The position numbers and the translations under genes are program-made. A stretch of 64,000 nt of DNA from Mycoplasma tullyi (GTDB taxonomy: Bacteria > Bacillota_I > Bacilli_A > Mycoplasmatales > Mycoplasmoidaceae), in NCBI RefSeq assembly GCF_014068355.1, contig NZ_CP059674.1, positions 248,001-312,000 on the forward strand. The letters are read 5' to 3'. Under the pieces are notes generated by a model. It made no database searches, was not told the origin of the DNA, and saw nothing but the letters and a program-made list of their open reading frames with translations. Within the stretch, counting starts at the first letter, position 1, and each line of letters opens with the position of its first letter. This document shows positions 1-9,656 of the stretch, one piece after another.

Positions 1-322
1 GTCCATGCTCGCACAAGCTGTGATTGCTTGTAGTGTTTGTGTAAATAGATAAAAGATAAAATTTAGCAGATTAGAATTAGTCTGACGGCGGAATAATTGC
101 TAAATTGATAAAACAACACGCAAATTATTCCATAACGTGCCACAGAGACGAGTTGAGCTCGAAAGACTCAATATGAAACGCGGTAAACCCCTCAAGCGAG
201 AAACCTAAATTTGGTAAGGGAACTAATAAACAAGAAACAGAATTGTTTAGAAGAATAAAAACTAGTTTTTTATTAGATAAATAACCAACCAAGACAGAAC
301 ATGGCTTATCGCAGCAATTAAT
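1..322 (+). ncRNA. rnpB: RNase P RNA (3' part, cut by window start)
   Basis: This is the catalytic RNA of RNase P, which trims the 5' leader from tRNA precursors. The sequence shows the conserved blocks of class B (Bacillus-type) RNase P RNA in order: GTCCATGCTCGCAC at base 1, a CTGACGGC block near 80-89, GTGCCACAGAGACGA near 138, GAAACGCGGTAAACCCC near 174, CGAGAAACC near 196, and ACATGGCTTATCG near 299. The 5' part, including helix P1 and the start of P4, lies outside the window. It is followed directly by an intrinsic terminator. The 3' end is placed just before the terminator and is approximate. Confidence 0.93.
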
Positions 323-323
323 C

Positions 324-356
324 AATCTTACCAATGTAATTGGTGAGATTTTTTTA
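324..356 (+). terminator. Intrinsic terminator of rnpB
   Basis: AATCTTACCAA and TTGGTGAGATT form a hairpin with one G-U pair, followed by a run of T. It lies immediately after the RNase P RNA. Confidence 0.85.
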
Positions 357-365
357 TATATTGTG

Positions 366-371
366 TATAAT
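366..371 (+). promoter_or_regulatory. -10 box of the p37 operon
   Basis: A perfect TATAAT lies about 7 bases before the first base of riboswitch helix P1 (378-383), so transcription should start at the aptamer itself. Confidence 0.6.
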
Positions 372-377
372 AAAACC

Positions 378-468
378 AATAACAGAGGTACCTCTTTTAT
401 CTAAGATAAAAGAAGTTGAGAAACACTCTTAAAAGTTGATCTGGTTAACACCAGCGTAACGAGTTATC
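378..468 (+). promoter_or_regulatory. TPP riboswitch (THI element)
   Basis: Helix P1 is ATAAC (379-383) with GTTAT (463-467). The P2 strands are AGAG (384-387) and CTCT (426-429). A P3 hairpin follows at about 394-413 (CTTTTATC / GATAAAAG), then TTGAGA (the CTGAGA box) at 415-420, then TGATCTGG...CCAGCGTAACG at 438-461, which closely matches the conserved TGATCTGG-loop-CCAGCGTAGGG signature of thiamine pyrophosphate aptamers. The regulated operon encodes the P37/P29/P69 importer, and P37 (Cypl) homologues are known to bind thiamine pyrophosphate, so sensor and transporter cargo agree. Confidence 0.9.
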
Positions 469-484
469 AATCTCACATGTGTGC

Positions 485-522
485 CTCCTTATTTAAATTG
501 AAATTTAAAAAGGAGTTTTTTT
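485..522 (+). terminator. Riboswitch expression platform: terminator that contains the p37 ribosome binding site
   Basis: CTCCTTATTTAAATT pairs with AATTTAAAAAGGAG and is followed by seven T. The 3' arm AAGGAG (510-515) is also the Shine-Dalgarno sequence of the ATG at 523. Forming the hairpin would therefore both end transcription and hide the ribosome binding site. The bases between the aptamer and the stem would have to supply the antiterminator; I could not resolve a clear one by eye. Confidence 0.75.
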
Positions 523-1623
523 ATGTCTAAAATGATTAAAAAATTGTTTTTAATCACAAGTTCTTTCTTATTATCTTCAACTTTTGTTGCATCTTGTACA
601 AAGCCTAATGATGCAAATGATCAAGGAATGTTACAACTAAAAGTTGATTTAAAAATTGATCATGATGCAAATGCAGTCATTGATAATTATTTAAAAAATT
701 TAAGTCAAGTTGTTACTCAAAAATTAGGTAAGCCAGTTTCGATTACATCTACTTTCGCATCAGATGGTAATACTAGTATTGACCGTGTAAAAGCTAATTT
801 AACTGATCTTGCTTTTGTTTCTTCATCAGCAATTAAAACTAATGATGATGGTTATGTTCCAAAAATTCAAACACTAACTAGAAGTTTTAAATTTGATGAT
901 TCACCTGATTTTTATGAAGCAGGAACACTTGATAAGAGAGCTGAAGAGATCAGTAAAATATTTAATGAGATTCCTTATCGTAATTGGACTGATGAAAACA
1001 GAATGTGAGATGGTAACAAATACGAATTCTTCTATGGCCCAGAAAATGATTTAATCAGTTTTTACCGTGGAATGATCTTAATTGGTGGTGATGAAGAAAC
1101 ATTAACTAAGATTAAAGAAGCATGAATGCAAAAGAACTGAAATGCGTTCTCTAGCTATGGAATTGGTGGAGGTAGAATGTCTTCTAATGGTCGATACATT
1201 TATCCACTAAACCTATTGAAGAAGCATTTCGGCGATAAAGATTTAACTATCCCTAATTACCAATCAGTAAGAGGAAGAGAAATTGGTACTAACCCTAATG
1301 TTCACATTGTGTTTGATGACATGAATTCATTTGCATGAACACAAAATAAAAACGCAAACGTACCAAACTACACATTCAATCCTAAAGACGACAATACTAA
1401 AGTTGAGATCTTAAGCTTAACCGATCCAGCTTTATATGACATCGGTGTGTTTAACAAACGATTACCAGAAGATGTTATGAATGCAGTAAGTGAAGGGGTG
1501 GTTGAATTAGCACAAAGAAACCAAGACCCATACGGACCAACTGTTGGTTATAACGGTTATCGTGTAATCAAGAATGTAAACAACGAAGTTTACCAATTTA
1601 TCAACAAAGCAACTGTTAATTAA
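523..1623 (+). CDS. p37: P37-type lipoprotein, TPP-binding component of ABC importer (Cypl family)
   Basis: This is the 366-residue substrate-binding lipoprotein of the p37-p29-p69 importer. A basic, hydrophobic N-terminus ends in the lipobox TFVASC with the lipidated cysteine at residue 25. The body contains an early block (AFVSSSAI) and a late block (GYNGYRVIKNVNNEVYQFI) of the periplasmic-binding type. Reading runs through TGA codons as Trp (for example at 1006). The ATG at 523 lies seven bases after AAGGAG. Known P37 homologues bind thiamine pyrophosphate, and the TPP riboswitch upstream supports the same cargo here. The stop overlaps the next start in TAATG. Confidence 0.88.
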
Positions 1624-2372
1624 TGAATTACACAAATCACATTAAATTTTCTGATGTTTCACTCAGACACAAAAGGTATAAAGGCTTTAGTGTTGACCAT
1701 ATTAATTTTGAATTGAAAGATTCAGAGATTTTAATGTTGATTGGAAAATCTGGATCTGGAAAAACAACATTATTAAATTCAATAACGGATAAAAGAATAG
1801 TATCAAATGGTGAAATCATTTTTAATGATCAAAATCTACCTTCCTTAAATAAACATAAAATTAGACAAATTGCCAAATACATCGGTTTTTTAGACCAAAT
1901 TCCTAATCTGATCCTTGATGATTATGTTTTCGAAAATATCATTAGAAGTATTAGAAAACCTTGATACTATAGGTTGTTGAATATCACGCCGGTTTCAACC
2001 TTAAATAAAGTTGAAGAAGTTTTAAAAACTTTAGACTTATCGGACCATGTGAATAAATTGATTCAGAATCTTTCAGGAGGACAAAAACAAAGAGTAGATA
2101 TTGCAAAGATCTTCTTTCAAAAACCAAAACTACTATTAATTGATGAGCCTACTACTGGTTTAGATTATTTGAACTCAGAAATCGTAATTAGAGAGATCAA
2201 AAAATTATCTGAGCAATTTAAAGCGCCAGTAATAATCTCAATTCACGATCTTGACATAGTTAAGAAATTCGCTGATAAGATCCTAATTATCCAAAATAAT
2301 AAACCTATTCTAATAAACAATTCAGCTGATCTTAACATTGACGAGATTAGAAAAAAATATGAAACAGAATAA
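1623..2372 (+). CDS. p29: ABC transporter ATP-binding protein P29
   Basis: This 249-residue ATPase should power uptake of the P37 ligand. It shows Walker A GKSGSGKTT at residues 41-49, the Q-loop region GFLDQIP near 88, the ABC signature LSGGQKQR at 150-157, Walker B LLLIDEPTTGLD from about residue 170, and the H-loop SIHDLD. Its start overlaps the p37 stop, and its last 14 bases overlap the permease start, which indicates tight translational coupling. The length is normal for an importer ATPase of the phosphonate/thiamine class. Confidence 0.9.
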
Positions 2373-3960
2373 TTTTTTTCGTTTTTTAAAAATAAACAAA
2401 TTTACCGTATTTTTTACGGTTTTTTTGTTATTATGTATCATTTCTGCTGTTGTTATTAAACTAGGAATAAATGTTCATGGAATAGAAATTTTTAAAAGTA
2501 ATTTTATTAATTTTTTTGATCAATCATCAGTTAATAAATCAGCGTTACTAACCAAGTCTTTTGAGTTCCTATGAATAACAATAAAATTCACCACAACTGG
2601 AACCTTTATTGGTTTTATTCTAGGGTTCTTATTGGGTTATTTATCTTCATTAAGAATTACCAATAACTTCACGGCCATTCTAGTCAAATTAGGAATAATA
2701 TTTTTTAGATCATTTCCTGTAGTTATTTTTGTTAACTTATTTAACACTTCATTTAATTCTGATTTATCAGCGATAATTATTATTTCTTGATTTTCGATGT
2801 TATGAAGTGCTAAATATATTGCTGACTATATTGAGAACAGTAAAGTCGAACAATTTAAGAAATTTGTTAATCGATCACAAAATCACCTTAGTTCTTTTAT
2901 CAATAATATCTTCATCGATATTAAATCAAAAATATTAGTTTTATTTGCTTACTCACTAGAATCAAATTTTAGATGAACAACAATTTTATCTGCAGTTGGT
3001 TTAATTGGAATTGGTCAATTGATTAACGATCCAATTTCAATAAATAATGATTTCGCATCAACATTAATTCCTCTAATAGTTTTGATGGCTTTTTTATTGA
3101 TTAATGAAGGAGCCTTATACTTATTTGAAACTTATTTAGTGGCAAGAAAATCTTACCCCAAAACTAAGAACCTTAACAAGTTATTAACGATCAAAAAATA
3201 TCTTATTTATTTCATCTTTATTGCTATTGCTGGTTTTAGTTTATACTCGATTCTATCAAGTAGCTTAAAAGTTAATAATTTGTTAATTTTTACAGACTTT
3301 TTTCAACGTTTGTTTGATTTCAATAAGTCTTTTTTTGCAACAAAAACTTTTAATGAAAATCCACTTTTAATCATCATACTTTTAACGTTGCAAGCTATTC
3401 TAATTTTGGGAATAGTTTTTATCTTCAGTTTGTTGTTTGCAACATTATGTTCGAATTTACTAAACAGATACGTTTCGTTATTTTTCAAAGCCTTATTTTT
3501 GATTATAAGAACAGTTCCATTAATAATTGTTTTTAGGTTGTTTAACCCATTATTTAATTCTGGTATCTCCACAATCGTTTTTATTGGCTCGCTTTATTTT
3601 TCAACCTCAATGGCTAAGAAAATTTATGTACTAATTAATTCGATAAACTGAGCAGTTGTAACGAGTTTAAAAAACAAACTTTATACGGATTGAGAGATTC
3701 TAAGACTTTATATCATTCCTTCAATCAGAAAAGACTTAGTTACTGTCTATCAATTAGAATTCGAATCAATTCTTAGAACAATAATTACTTTAGGTGCGTA
3801 TGGAACATCAGTAATTGGTCAATTAATAGATATCTACATTTTTAGAGGAAGTATTGAAAACCTGGGAAGCTATATAATTAGTGTTATGGTGTATTTCCAA
3901 CTAATAGATTTGTTATCGATAATGGTTAGATATAAAAAATTTTTTTATACTAATAAGTAG
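2359..3960 (+). CDS. p69: ABC transporter permease P69 (fused double permease)
   Basis: This 533-residue integral membrane protein is the third gene of the operon. The start at 2359 (MKQNNFF) is favoured over the upstream TTG at 2338 because it gives a short overlap with p29 and a basic N-terminus before the first membrane helix. There are about 10-12 hydrophobic segments in two similar halves. Each half carries an RSFPVVIFVNLFN-like or RTVPLIIVFRLFN-like segment followed by a conserved stretch, as expected of a duplicated BPD permease domain. The second half is YQLEFESILRTIITLGAYG. M. genitalium MG291 has the same fused form and similar length. Confidence 0.87.
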
Positions 3961-3964
3961 TATA

Positions 3965-4102
3965 ATGAAGAACAAAAAAGAAAAAGACGAAGTGTCAAAT
4001 TACAAAAGGAATAAGATGATTATTGCAGGTGCAATAATTTTTATCATTTTGGTAATAATCATTCTTTCAATTCTTTCTGTCACAGTTTTTCAAAGAAGAT
4101 AA
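3965..4102 (+). CDS. Small single-pass membrane protein, 45 residues
   Basis: The reading frame MKNKKEKDEVSNYKRNK is followed by about 24 hydrophobic residues (IIAGAIIFIILVIIILSIL) and then SVTVFQRR. It has one predicted membrane span, with a highly charged N-terminus and a basic C-terminus. It starts four bases after the p69 stop and ends six bases before proS, so it is probably in the same transcript. I do not recognise a family. It could be a small transporter accessory subunit or an unrelated tail-anchored peptide. Only the compact, in-operon frame supports it being real. Confidence 0.55.
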   Translation: MKNKKEKDEVSNYKRNKMIIAGAIIFIILVIIILSILSVTVFQRR

Positions 4103-4108
4103 CAAAAT

Positions 4109-5533
4109 ATGGCTTTTAAAAAAAATCTAGCATCTTCTAAAGATGACAATATTTCAGACTGATATACTGAAGTAATTAGTAAAGGAAATTTAATCCATTA
4201 CTCAAACATCAAAGGCTTTATGTCATTTCTTCCTAATGGTTGAAAGATTTGACAGTTAATCAAACAAGAGCTAACTAAAGAGTTTGATCAACGTGATATT
4301 TTAGAACTTTGTTTACCATCATTAATAAGTCAGAACGATTTTTTGCTAGAAAAAAAACACCTAGAAGGATTCGCGCCTGAACTTTTTATTGTTACTAAGA
4401 CAAGTAATGAAAATGAAAAGTATATTTTAAAACCAACTTCAGAAATTGCTTTTTGTAATTTGTGACGCGAAACTTTAAGAAATTACCGTCAATTACCAAT
4501 AAAACACAATCAATGGACTAGTGTTTTTAGAGTAGAAAAAAACACTCGTCCTTTTCTTAGAAATAGTGAATTCTTTTGACATGAAATTCACAGTTGTTTT
4601 GAAACAGAAGAACAATCTAATGAGTTTGCTGTAGATATTTGAAAACTATATCAAAGATTTATTAAAGATGTTTTATGTATTCCTTTAGTAGCTGGTGAAA
4701 AAACTGATGTCGAAAAATTCGCTGGAGCTAAAACAACTTATACTGTTGAAACAATTATGCCAGATGGTCAAGCACTACAAAGTGCAACATCTCATAATTT
4801 GTCACAAAACTTTTCTAAAGCTTTTGATATCAGATACCAAACTAAAAACAACGATTATCAAAATGTTTTTAGTATGTCTGCAGGAATGTCGACTAGAATC
4901 ATTGGAGCAATCATCATGACTCACGGTGATGATGATGGTTTAGTTTTTCCAACAAGAGTTGCACCTTATCATATTTCGCTGAATTGTATTTTTGATGATA
5001 GCAATCAAGAATTGAATGTTAAATTAAAAGAATTAGCGAATAAATACTCTAATAAATACCGTGTTCATTTAAATCTTAATAAGGATTCTACTGGTGAAAT
5101 TATTAAGAATTCTCAACTACGTGGTGATTGTTGTGTTCTATTAATGGGACCTAACGATTTAAAGAAAAATGAAATCGTTTTTATCGATCGTATTTCAAAA
5201 CAAAAGCAATTTATTAATCTTGATCATTTAGAGCAAAAACTAGAAGAATTATTTAGTACTTTTGATCAAAAACTATATCAAAAAGCTCAATCTGTTTTTG
5301 AAACAAAAGTTGATTCTGCTAAAACATTTGAAGAGTTTGAACAAAAAATTGCCTCTGGTAAATTTGTCAGAGTTTTTTATTGTAACGAAGAGGCTTACGA
5401 AAAACAAATAAAAGAAAAAACTGGAGCATCATCTAGATGTATTATTAGATACTTAGATGAGCAAAGCCAAGAACAATGTTTTATTTCTAATAAAAAAGCA
5501 AAAGTGGAAATCTATTTTGCGCGTTCTTACTAA
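4109..5533 (+). CDS. proS: Prolyl-tRNA synthetase
   Basis: This 474-residue class II aminoacyl-tRNA synthetase charges tRNA-Pro. It shows the N-terminal motif MSFLPNGWKIWQLIKQEL (class II motif 1 region), motif 2 with [20 protein letters not shown], and motif 3 with [20 protein letters not shown]. An anticodon-binding domain follows, and the short C-terminal zinc-like domain typical of the archaeal/eukaryotic-style ProS is also present. The gene follows the p69 operon directly and precedes the MG284-287 block, the same order as in M. genitalium, where MG283 is proS. Confidence 0.95.
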
Positions 5534-5684
5534 AATTTTTAATTAAATATTTGCTTTTGCATATTATTATATTTTTCTATAGTTATTGATAAAAAATCAA
5601 CCCAACTTATTTAATCTTTAAATAGGGTTCATTTGATAATAAATAACTTAGAAATAACGCATAATTATCGGTTATAGTTAGGTT

Positions 5685-5723
5685 AGATAACATAAATATA
5701 TATAAATATATTTAACGTTATCT
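5685..5723. terminator. AT-rich hairpin after proS, possible terminator
   Basis: AGATAAC (5685-5691) pairs with GTTATCT (5717-5723). Inside it TAAATATA pairs with TATATTTA. A T-rich stretch (ATTTTTTC) follows about 6 bases later. The rest of the 297-base gap 5534-5830 is AT-rich and I see no gene in it. A promoter for the next gene must lie here but no clear -10/-35 pair stands out. Confidence 0.4.
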
Positions 5724-5830
5724 GTGGTATTTTTTCACAAAAGTGATGAAGTAAAAAAGCTAAAAAATTTTTCCTACTTTTGTTAAAAAAAATCATATCT
5801 TAAATAGACGACTTAACAGGAGTGATTTTT

Positions 5831-6157
5831 ATGAACAGAAAAATAATCAATGATGCCAAAAAATACTTAGAAAGATATGACTTCTATAGAAAACGTATCG
5901 AAAATAGAAATATCATCAAGAGTGTTTTTAATCATGATTTAAGCGGTGATAATCAATCTGATATGCAATCATACATCGATCTAATGGATGCGACACTAAA
6001 AAGGCTTAAAAAGGACGAGAAAGATATTTTAATTGACGTTTTCTTAAAAAGAAAGCACCGAAATGAGTTCAATTATAGTCAAGCTAGTTTTTATCGATTG
6101 TTAAATAAAGCATGTTGTAGCTTGTTCTACTCTTTAGGAGTTTATATCCAACATTAA
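5831..6157 (+). CDS. Small HTH-like protein (MG284-type position)
   Basis: The protein has 108 residues. The start at 5831 is chosen because AGGAG at 5818-5822 gives normal spacing, unlike the in-frame ATT at 5822. The C-terminal half (LKKDEKDILIDVFLKRK, then YSQASFYRLLNKA) resembles a sigma region 4 or ArpU-type helix-turn-helix: an acidic helix with an E-K-D-I start, a turn, then a recognition-like helix. This is a visual impression only. The stop overlaps the next gene in TAATG. Gene order matches MG284 of M. genitalium, of unknown function. A transcription-factor role is inference. Confidence 0.7.
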   Translation: MNRKIINDAKKYLERYDFYRKRIENRNIIKSVFNHDLSGDNQSDMQSYIDLMDATLKRLKKDEKDILIDVFLKRKHRNEFNYSQASFYRLLNKACCSLFYSLGVYIQH

Positions 6158-7239
6158 TGTTGATCAATTATGAGATTGATAGTAATAACAATTCTAAACC
6201 AATTGTTATTAACAAAGAAGGATGATGGTGAAGATTAAATCCTTTGAGGAATAAAGATGGGAGTATTGTTGTTGATAAAAACGGGAATCCGATTTATTTC
6301 AGAGCATTATTAAGTTTTCAAAACACTTGATCAGATCAAAATAATCTTAATCTGTATTTTGAGATCCTATTTGAAAACAACTCAGTTTTACCTCCTAATA
6401 CAATTCAAAGCAATGTATTCATTGCTGGTAATGTTTATCCTTCGGTTTTTACTGAAATAACTAATGAAGACACTGGAGATTATCAAAAAGCACAGATCAA
6501 AGTTAGCATTCCATTGGAAAAAATAACAAAAGAAAAATTTGAAGATGGAATTGATCTTCCTGTGGTAATCGACCTATATTTACAAAACGATATTTTACAA
6601 GGGATTAGAGACTCTCTAGAATCTAATGCACTAAGGTTATTACTTGAGAATCTTAAAGATTCCAGGTTAACAACCAAAATTAAATTAAATAACTATATCT
6701 TTTTTCGTGACAGGATGGGTAATCGCGATATTGATGTCGATTACGAAAATCAAGAAAAGAAAGCCATAAGTTGATATCAACCCAATTACAGTTTTTTAAG
6801 TGACTTAGATCAAATCAAAGACCTTTTAACAATTAATGTGGATGCGGTAGTTACTGTTTTTAAATCGAGAATTGTCTTTGATTATTCGACAAATGTGAAT
6901 GGGACTACAAAATCGTTAGTAATAGAAAACAAGAATCAAACTACTTATCCACCTAATACCGATATCAAGCTTTCGCTTGCTAGTAATTATATTTACGACA
7001 CCAATAAGGATCAGATTATTAACCGGGGAATTAATAATCACTATTTCTTCTTGCCAAAAGGTGGAGAAGGAACATACTCAACACAGATCAGCTTGTTAAT
7101 AAATAAAGTTAAATATGATATTGAATCAGCCAATTCATTTGGCTACTATGCTTGGTTAGATGATCAAAGCAGACTTGATTTTATTGATATCTTACCTAAA
7201 GTTATCAAATCAATAGGATCGTATTCTTTTGTAGAATAA
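6157..7239 (+). CDS. Conserved mycoplasma protein of unknown function (MG285-type)
   Basis: The protein has 360 residues. I recognise no domain. It begins MLINYEIDSNN and has no signal peptide or obvious membrane span. It is rich in beta-prone, Asn/Asp-containing stretches and contains an EGWWWRLNP motif (using TGA as Trp) near residue 22. It overlaps both neighbours by one base (TAATG), so the three genes 5831-7838 are one translation-coupled unit. Position between proS and an acyl carrier protein matches MG285. No function is proposed. Confidence 0.75.
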
Positions 7240-7838
7240 TGAATCGAATTTATAAGAAGATCACAATTGGTTTACTTTCATCTTTTTTATTTTTTGGAAC
7301 AATAGGTTTAGCGGTTGCTACCTATTTTTCTAGTACAAAAACAACCAAAAAAGATGACAAGAATCTAGACGATAAATCGTTTAATAATCCTAAAGCCGAT
7401 TTACAAAGCGATTTATTACCAAGTCTTAAAAAATATCCTTTAGAATACCAAGTTGATTCTAGTAAGTATTATTACTATTACGTGTCGATATATCAATACC
7501 TATATAAAACAAGCGAATTAGATAATTTAATCAATTATCGCGATTATTTATACCAAAACAATAACGACCGCCCCTTTAGTGGGTTTGATCTTAATCTGTT
7601 TAAAAGAAACATTAAGAAATGGATCTATCAAGCAATAAGATCAACCCAAATGTTTCGAAACAATAATGATGACATCTTTATTGATGTTGACTATTACATT
7701 GAAAACCCTAGTCGTTCAATCAGCATTAATGTTGTTTGATCGTTTAAAAAGCCTAAAACATATCAAAACAAAACTATTAAATATTGAGATCAATTCGTAT
7801 TAAAAGTAAGAGATAAAGTTCTAGTCAATAACGAATAA
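7239..7838 (+). CDS. Membrane-anchored protein of unknown function (MG286-type)
   Basis: The protein has 199 residues. The N-terminus MNRIYKKITIGLLSSFLFFGTIGLAVATYFS is a basic stretch followed by one membrane helix (residues about 8-30), with no lipobox cysteine, so it is probably an uncleaved anchor. The rest is soluble and Tyr/Asn/Asp-rich and should face outside. It is read through TGA at 7737 and 7786. It is coupled to the preceding gene by TAATG. Gene order corresponds to MG286. Function is not known to me. Confidence 0.75.
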
Positions 7839-7880
7839 TTACTAATTTAATTTTTTAATTGATATACTAATAAGGCATTT

Positions 7881-8114
7881 ATGGACATTTTAAACGTCAT
7901 CAATAATATTGCCAAGAAAAAAAAGATGGCAGTAACGATCAATGATTCAAATATCAATAAAAGCTATAAAGAATTAGGAATTGATTCTTTAGATCTATTT
8001 GACATTATTGTTGATTTGGAAGCAGAATTTAATATCGAGTTTGCAGATGAAAAGTTGATGAAAATAAAAACTATAAATGATCTAATACTTTATATTAAAG
8101 AGCTAAAACAATAG
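7881..8114 (+). CDS. acpP: Acyl carrier protein-like protein
   Basis: This 77-residue helical carrier protein carries the phosphopantetheine attachment motif GIDSLDLFDIIVDLE, with the acceptor serine at residue 36. Size and the acidic helix after the serine are typical. The N-terminal lysine run (KKKK at 12-15) is unusual for an acidic ACP. Mycoplasmas lack fatty acid synthesis, so its role (lipid remodelling or another carrier function) is uncertain. It corresponds in position to MG287. The tRNA-Trp gene begins five bases after its stop. Confidence 0.85.
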   Translation: MDILNVINNIAKKKKMAVTINDSNINKSYKELGIDSLDLFDIIVDLEAEFNIEFADEKLMKIKTINDLILYIKELKQ

Positions 8115-8118
8115 CCCT

Positions 8119-8193
8119 AGGGGTGTAGTTCAATGGTAGAACATCGGTCTTCAAAATCGAGTGTTGTGGGTTCGAGTCCTGTCACCCCTGCCA
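8119..8193 (+). tRNA. trnW: tRNA-Trp (anticodon UCA)
   Basis: The acceptor stem AGGGGTG pairs with CACCCCT, with discriminator G and encoded CCA. The anticodon stem TCGGT/ATCGA encloses the loop CTTCAAA, so the anticodon is TCA. The T arm GTGGGTTCGAGTCCTGT is intact. UCA pairs with UGA (and by wobble UGG), which is the decoding basis for the TGA = Trp code used throughout this window. Confidence 0.97.
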
Positions 8194-8213
8194 TTAATTG
8201 ATAAATTACATTT

Positions 8214-8242
8214 AAAAAAGACGCAACTAATGCGTCTTTTTT
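8214..8242 (+). terminator. Intrinsic terminator after tRNA-Trp
   Basis: AAAAAAGACGCA and TGCGTCTTTTTT form a perfect stem with a five-base loop and a T-run. Confidence 0.88.
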
Positions 8243-8283
8243 AAAATTATTAGAACTTTTTATTAAAAAAAGGTTTTTAATAA

Positions 8284-8289
8284 TATAAT
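8284..8289 (+). promoter_or_regulatory. -10 box for tuf
   Basis: A TATAAT hexamer lies about 95 bases before the tuf start. A short hairpin ACGGT/ACCGT near 8332-8347 and the ribosome binding site AAGGAG at about 8365 fall in the leader. The -35 region is not clear. Confidence 0.5.
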
Positions 8290-8383
8290 ATATTAGCAAT
8301 TAGTTATATGTTACATATAACGCCAGAAGAATACGGTGCAAAACCGTTTCACTTTACAATTTTTAAGGAGAAATATTTAAAAA

Positions 8384-9568
8384 ATGGCAAAAGAAAGGTT
8401 CGACCGTAGTAAACCTCACGTTAATATTGGAACAATCGGTCATATTGACCACGGAAAAACTACATTAACTGCAGCAATTTGTACCGTTTTAGCAAAAGCT
8501 GGTACATCTGAAGCTAAGAAATATGATGAAATTGACGCAGCTCCAGAAGAAAAAGCTCGTGGTATTACAATTAACACTGCTCACGTAGAATACGCTACTC
8601 AAGATCGTCACTATGCTCACGTAGACTGTCCTGGTCACGCCGACTATGTTAAAAACATGATTACAGGTGCTGCTCAAATGGACGGTGGTATCTTAGTTGT
8701 ATCTGCAACTGATGGTCCAATGCCTCAAACTCGTGAACACATCCTATTAGCTAGACAAGTTGGTGTTCCTAAGATGGTTGTATTCTTAAACAAATGTGAT
8801 GTAGCTGATGACCCAGAAATGCAAGAATTAGTTGAAATGGAAGTTAGAGACCTTCTTAAATCTTACGGATTTGATGGTGATAACACTCCAGTAATCAGAG
8901 GTTCTGCTTTAGGTGCACTTAATGGTGAAGCTGCGTGAGAAGAAAAAATTCACGAATTAATGAAAGCAGTAGATGAATACATCCCGACTCCTGATCGTGA
9001 AGTTGATAAACCATTCTTATTACCAATCGAAGATACTATGACAATTACTGGTCGTGGTACTGTAGTAACTGGTAGAGTTGAACGTGGTCAACTTAAAGTT
9101 GGTGAAGAAGTAGAAATCGTTGGTATTACTGACACTAGAAAAGTAGTAGTAACTGGTATCGAAATGTTCAGAAAAGAATTAGATTCAGCTATGGCTGGTG
9201 ATAACGCTGGTATCTTACTTCGTGGTGTTGACCGTAAGGATGTACAACGTGGTCAAGTTTTAGCTAAACCTGGTTCAATTACTCCACACAAGAAATTCAG
9301 AGCTGAAATTTATGCACTTAAGAAAGACGAAGGTGGTCGTCACACTGCTTTCTTAAATGGTTACAGACCTCAATTCTACTTCAGAACTACTGACGTAACT
9401 GGTTCAATCCAATTAAAAGAAGGAACTGAAATGGTTATGCCTGGTGATAACACAGAAATTATCGTTGAATTAATTTCTTCAATCGCTTGTGAAAAAGGTT
9501 CTAAGTTCTCTATCCGTGAAGGTGGTAGAACTGTAGGTGCTGGTACAGTTGTAGAAGTACTAGAATAG
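8384..9568 (+). CDS. tuf: Elongation factor Tu
   Basis: This 394-residue translational GTPase delivers aminoacyl-tRNA to the ribosome. It shows G1 GHIDHGKT (residues 19-26), switch I with RGITIN, G3 DCPGHADY, G4 NKCD and G5 GSALGAL, then beta-barrel domains 2 and 3 ([22 protein letters not shown]). One in-frame TGA at 8936 encodes the conserved tryptophan in the stretch ALNGEAAWEE. Codon use is more regular and G+C is higher than in neighbours, as expected of a highly expressed gene. A strong ribosome binding site (TAAGGAG) precedes it. Confidence 0.98.
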
Positions 9569-9596
9569 TCCTATTCAAATTTAAAAAAATTATAAT

Positions 9597-9627
9597 AACT
9601 AAGGAACTCTGTTCCTTAGTTTTGTTT
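9597..9627 (+). terminator. Intrinsic terminator of tuf
   Basis: AACTAAGGAAC and GTTCCTTAGTT form an 11-bp stem with a three-base loop followed by T-rich sequence. Confidence 0.9.
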
Positions 9628-9656
9628 ATAGAATATATTGTAAGGAAGTATTGATT

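Noticed and set aside
125-379. Minus-strand reading frame of 84 residues across rnpB
   Set aside because: It lies opposite the conserved RNase P RNA and its terminator, so it is a chance frame.
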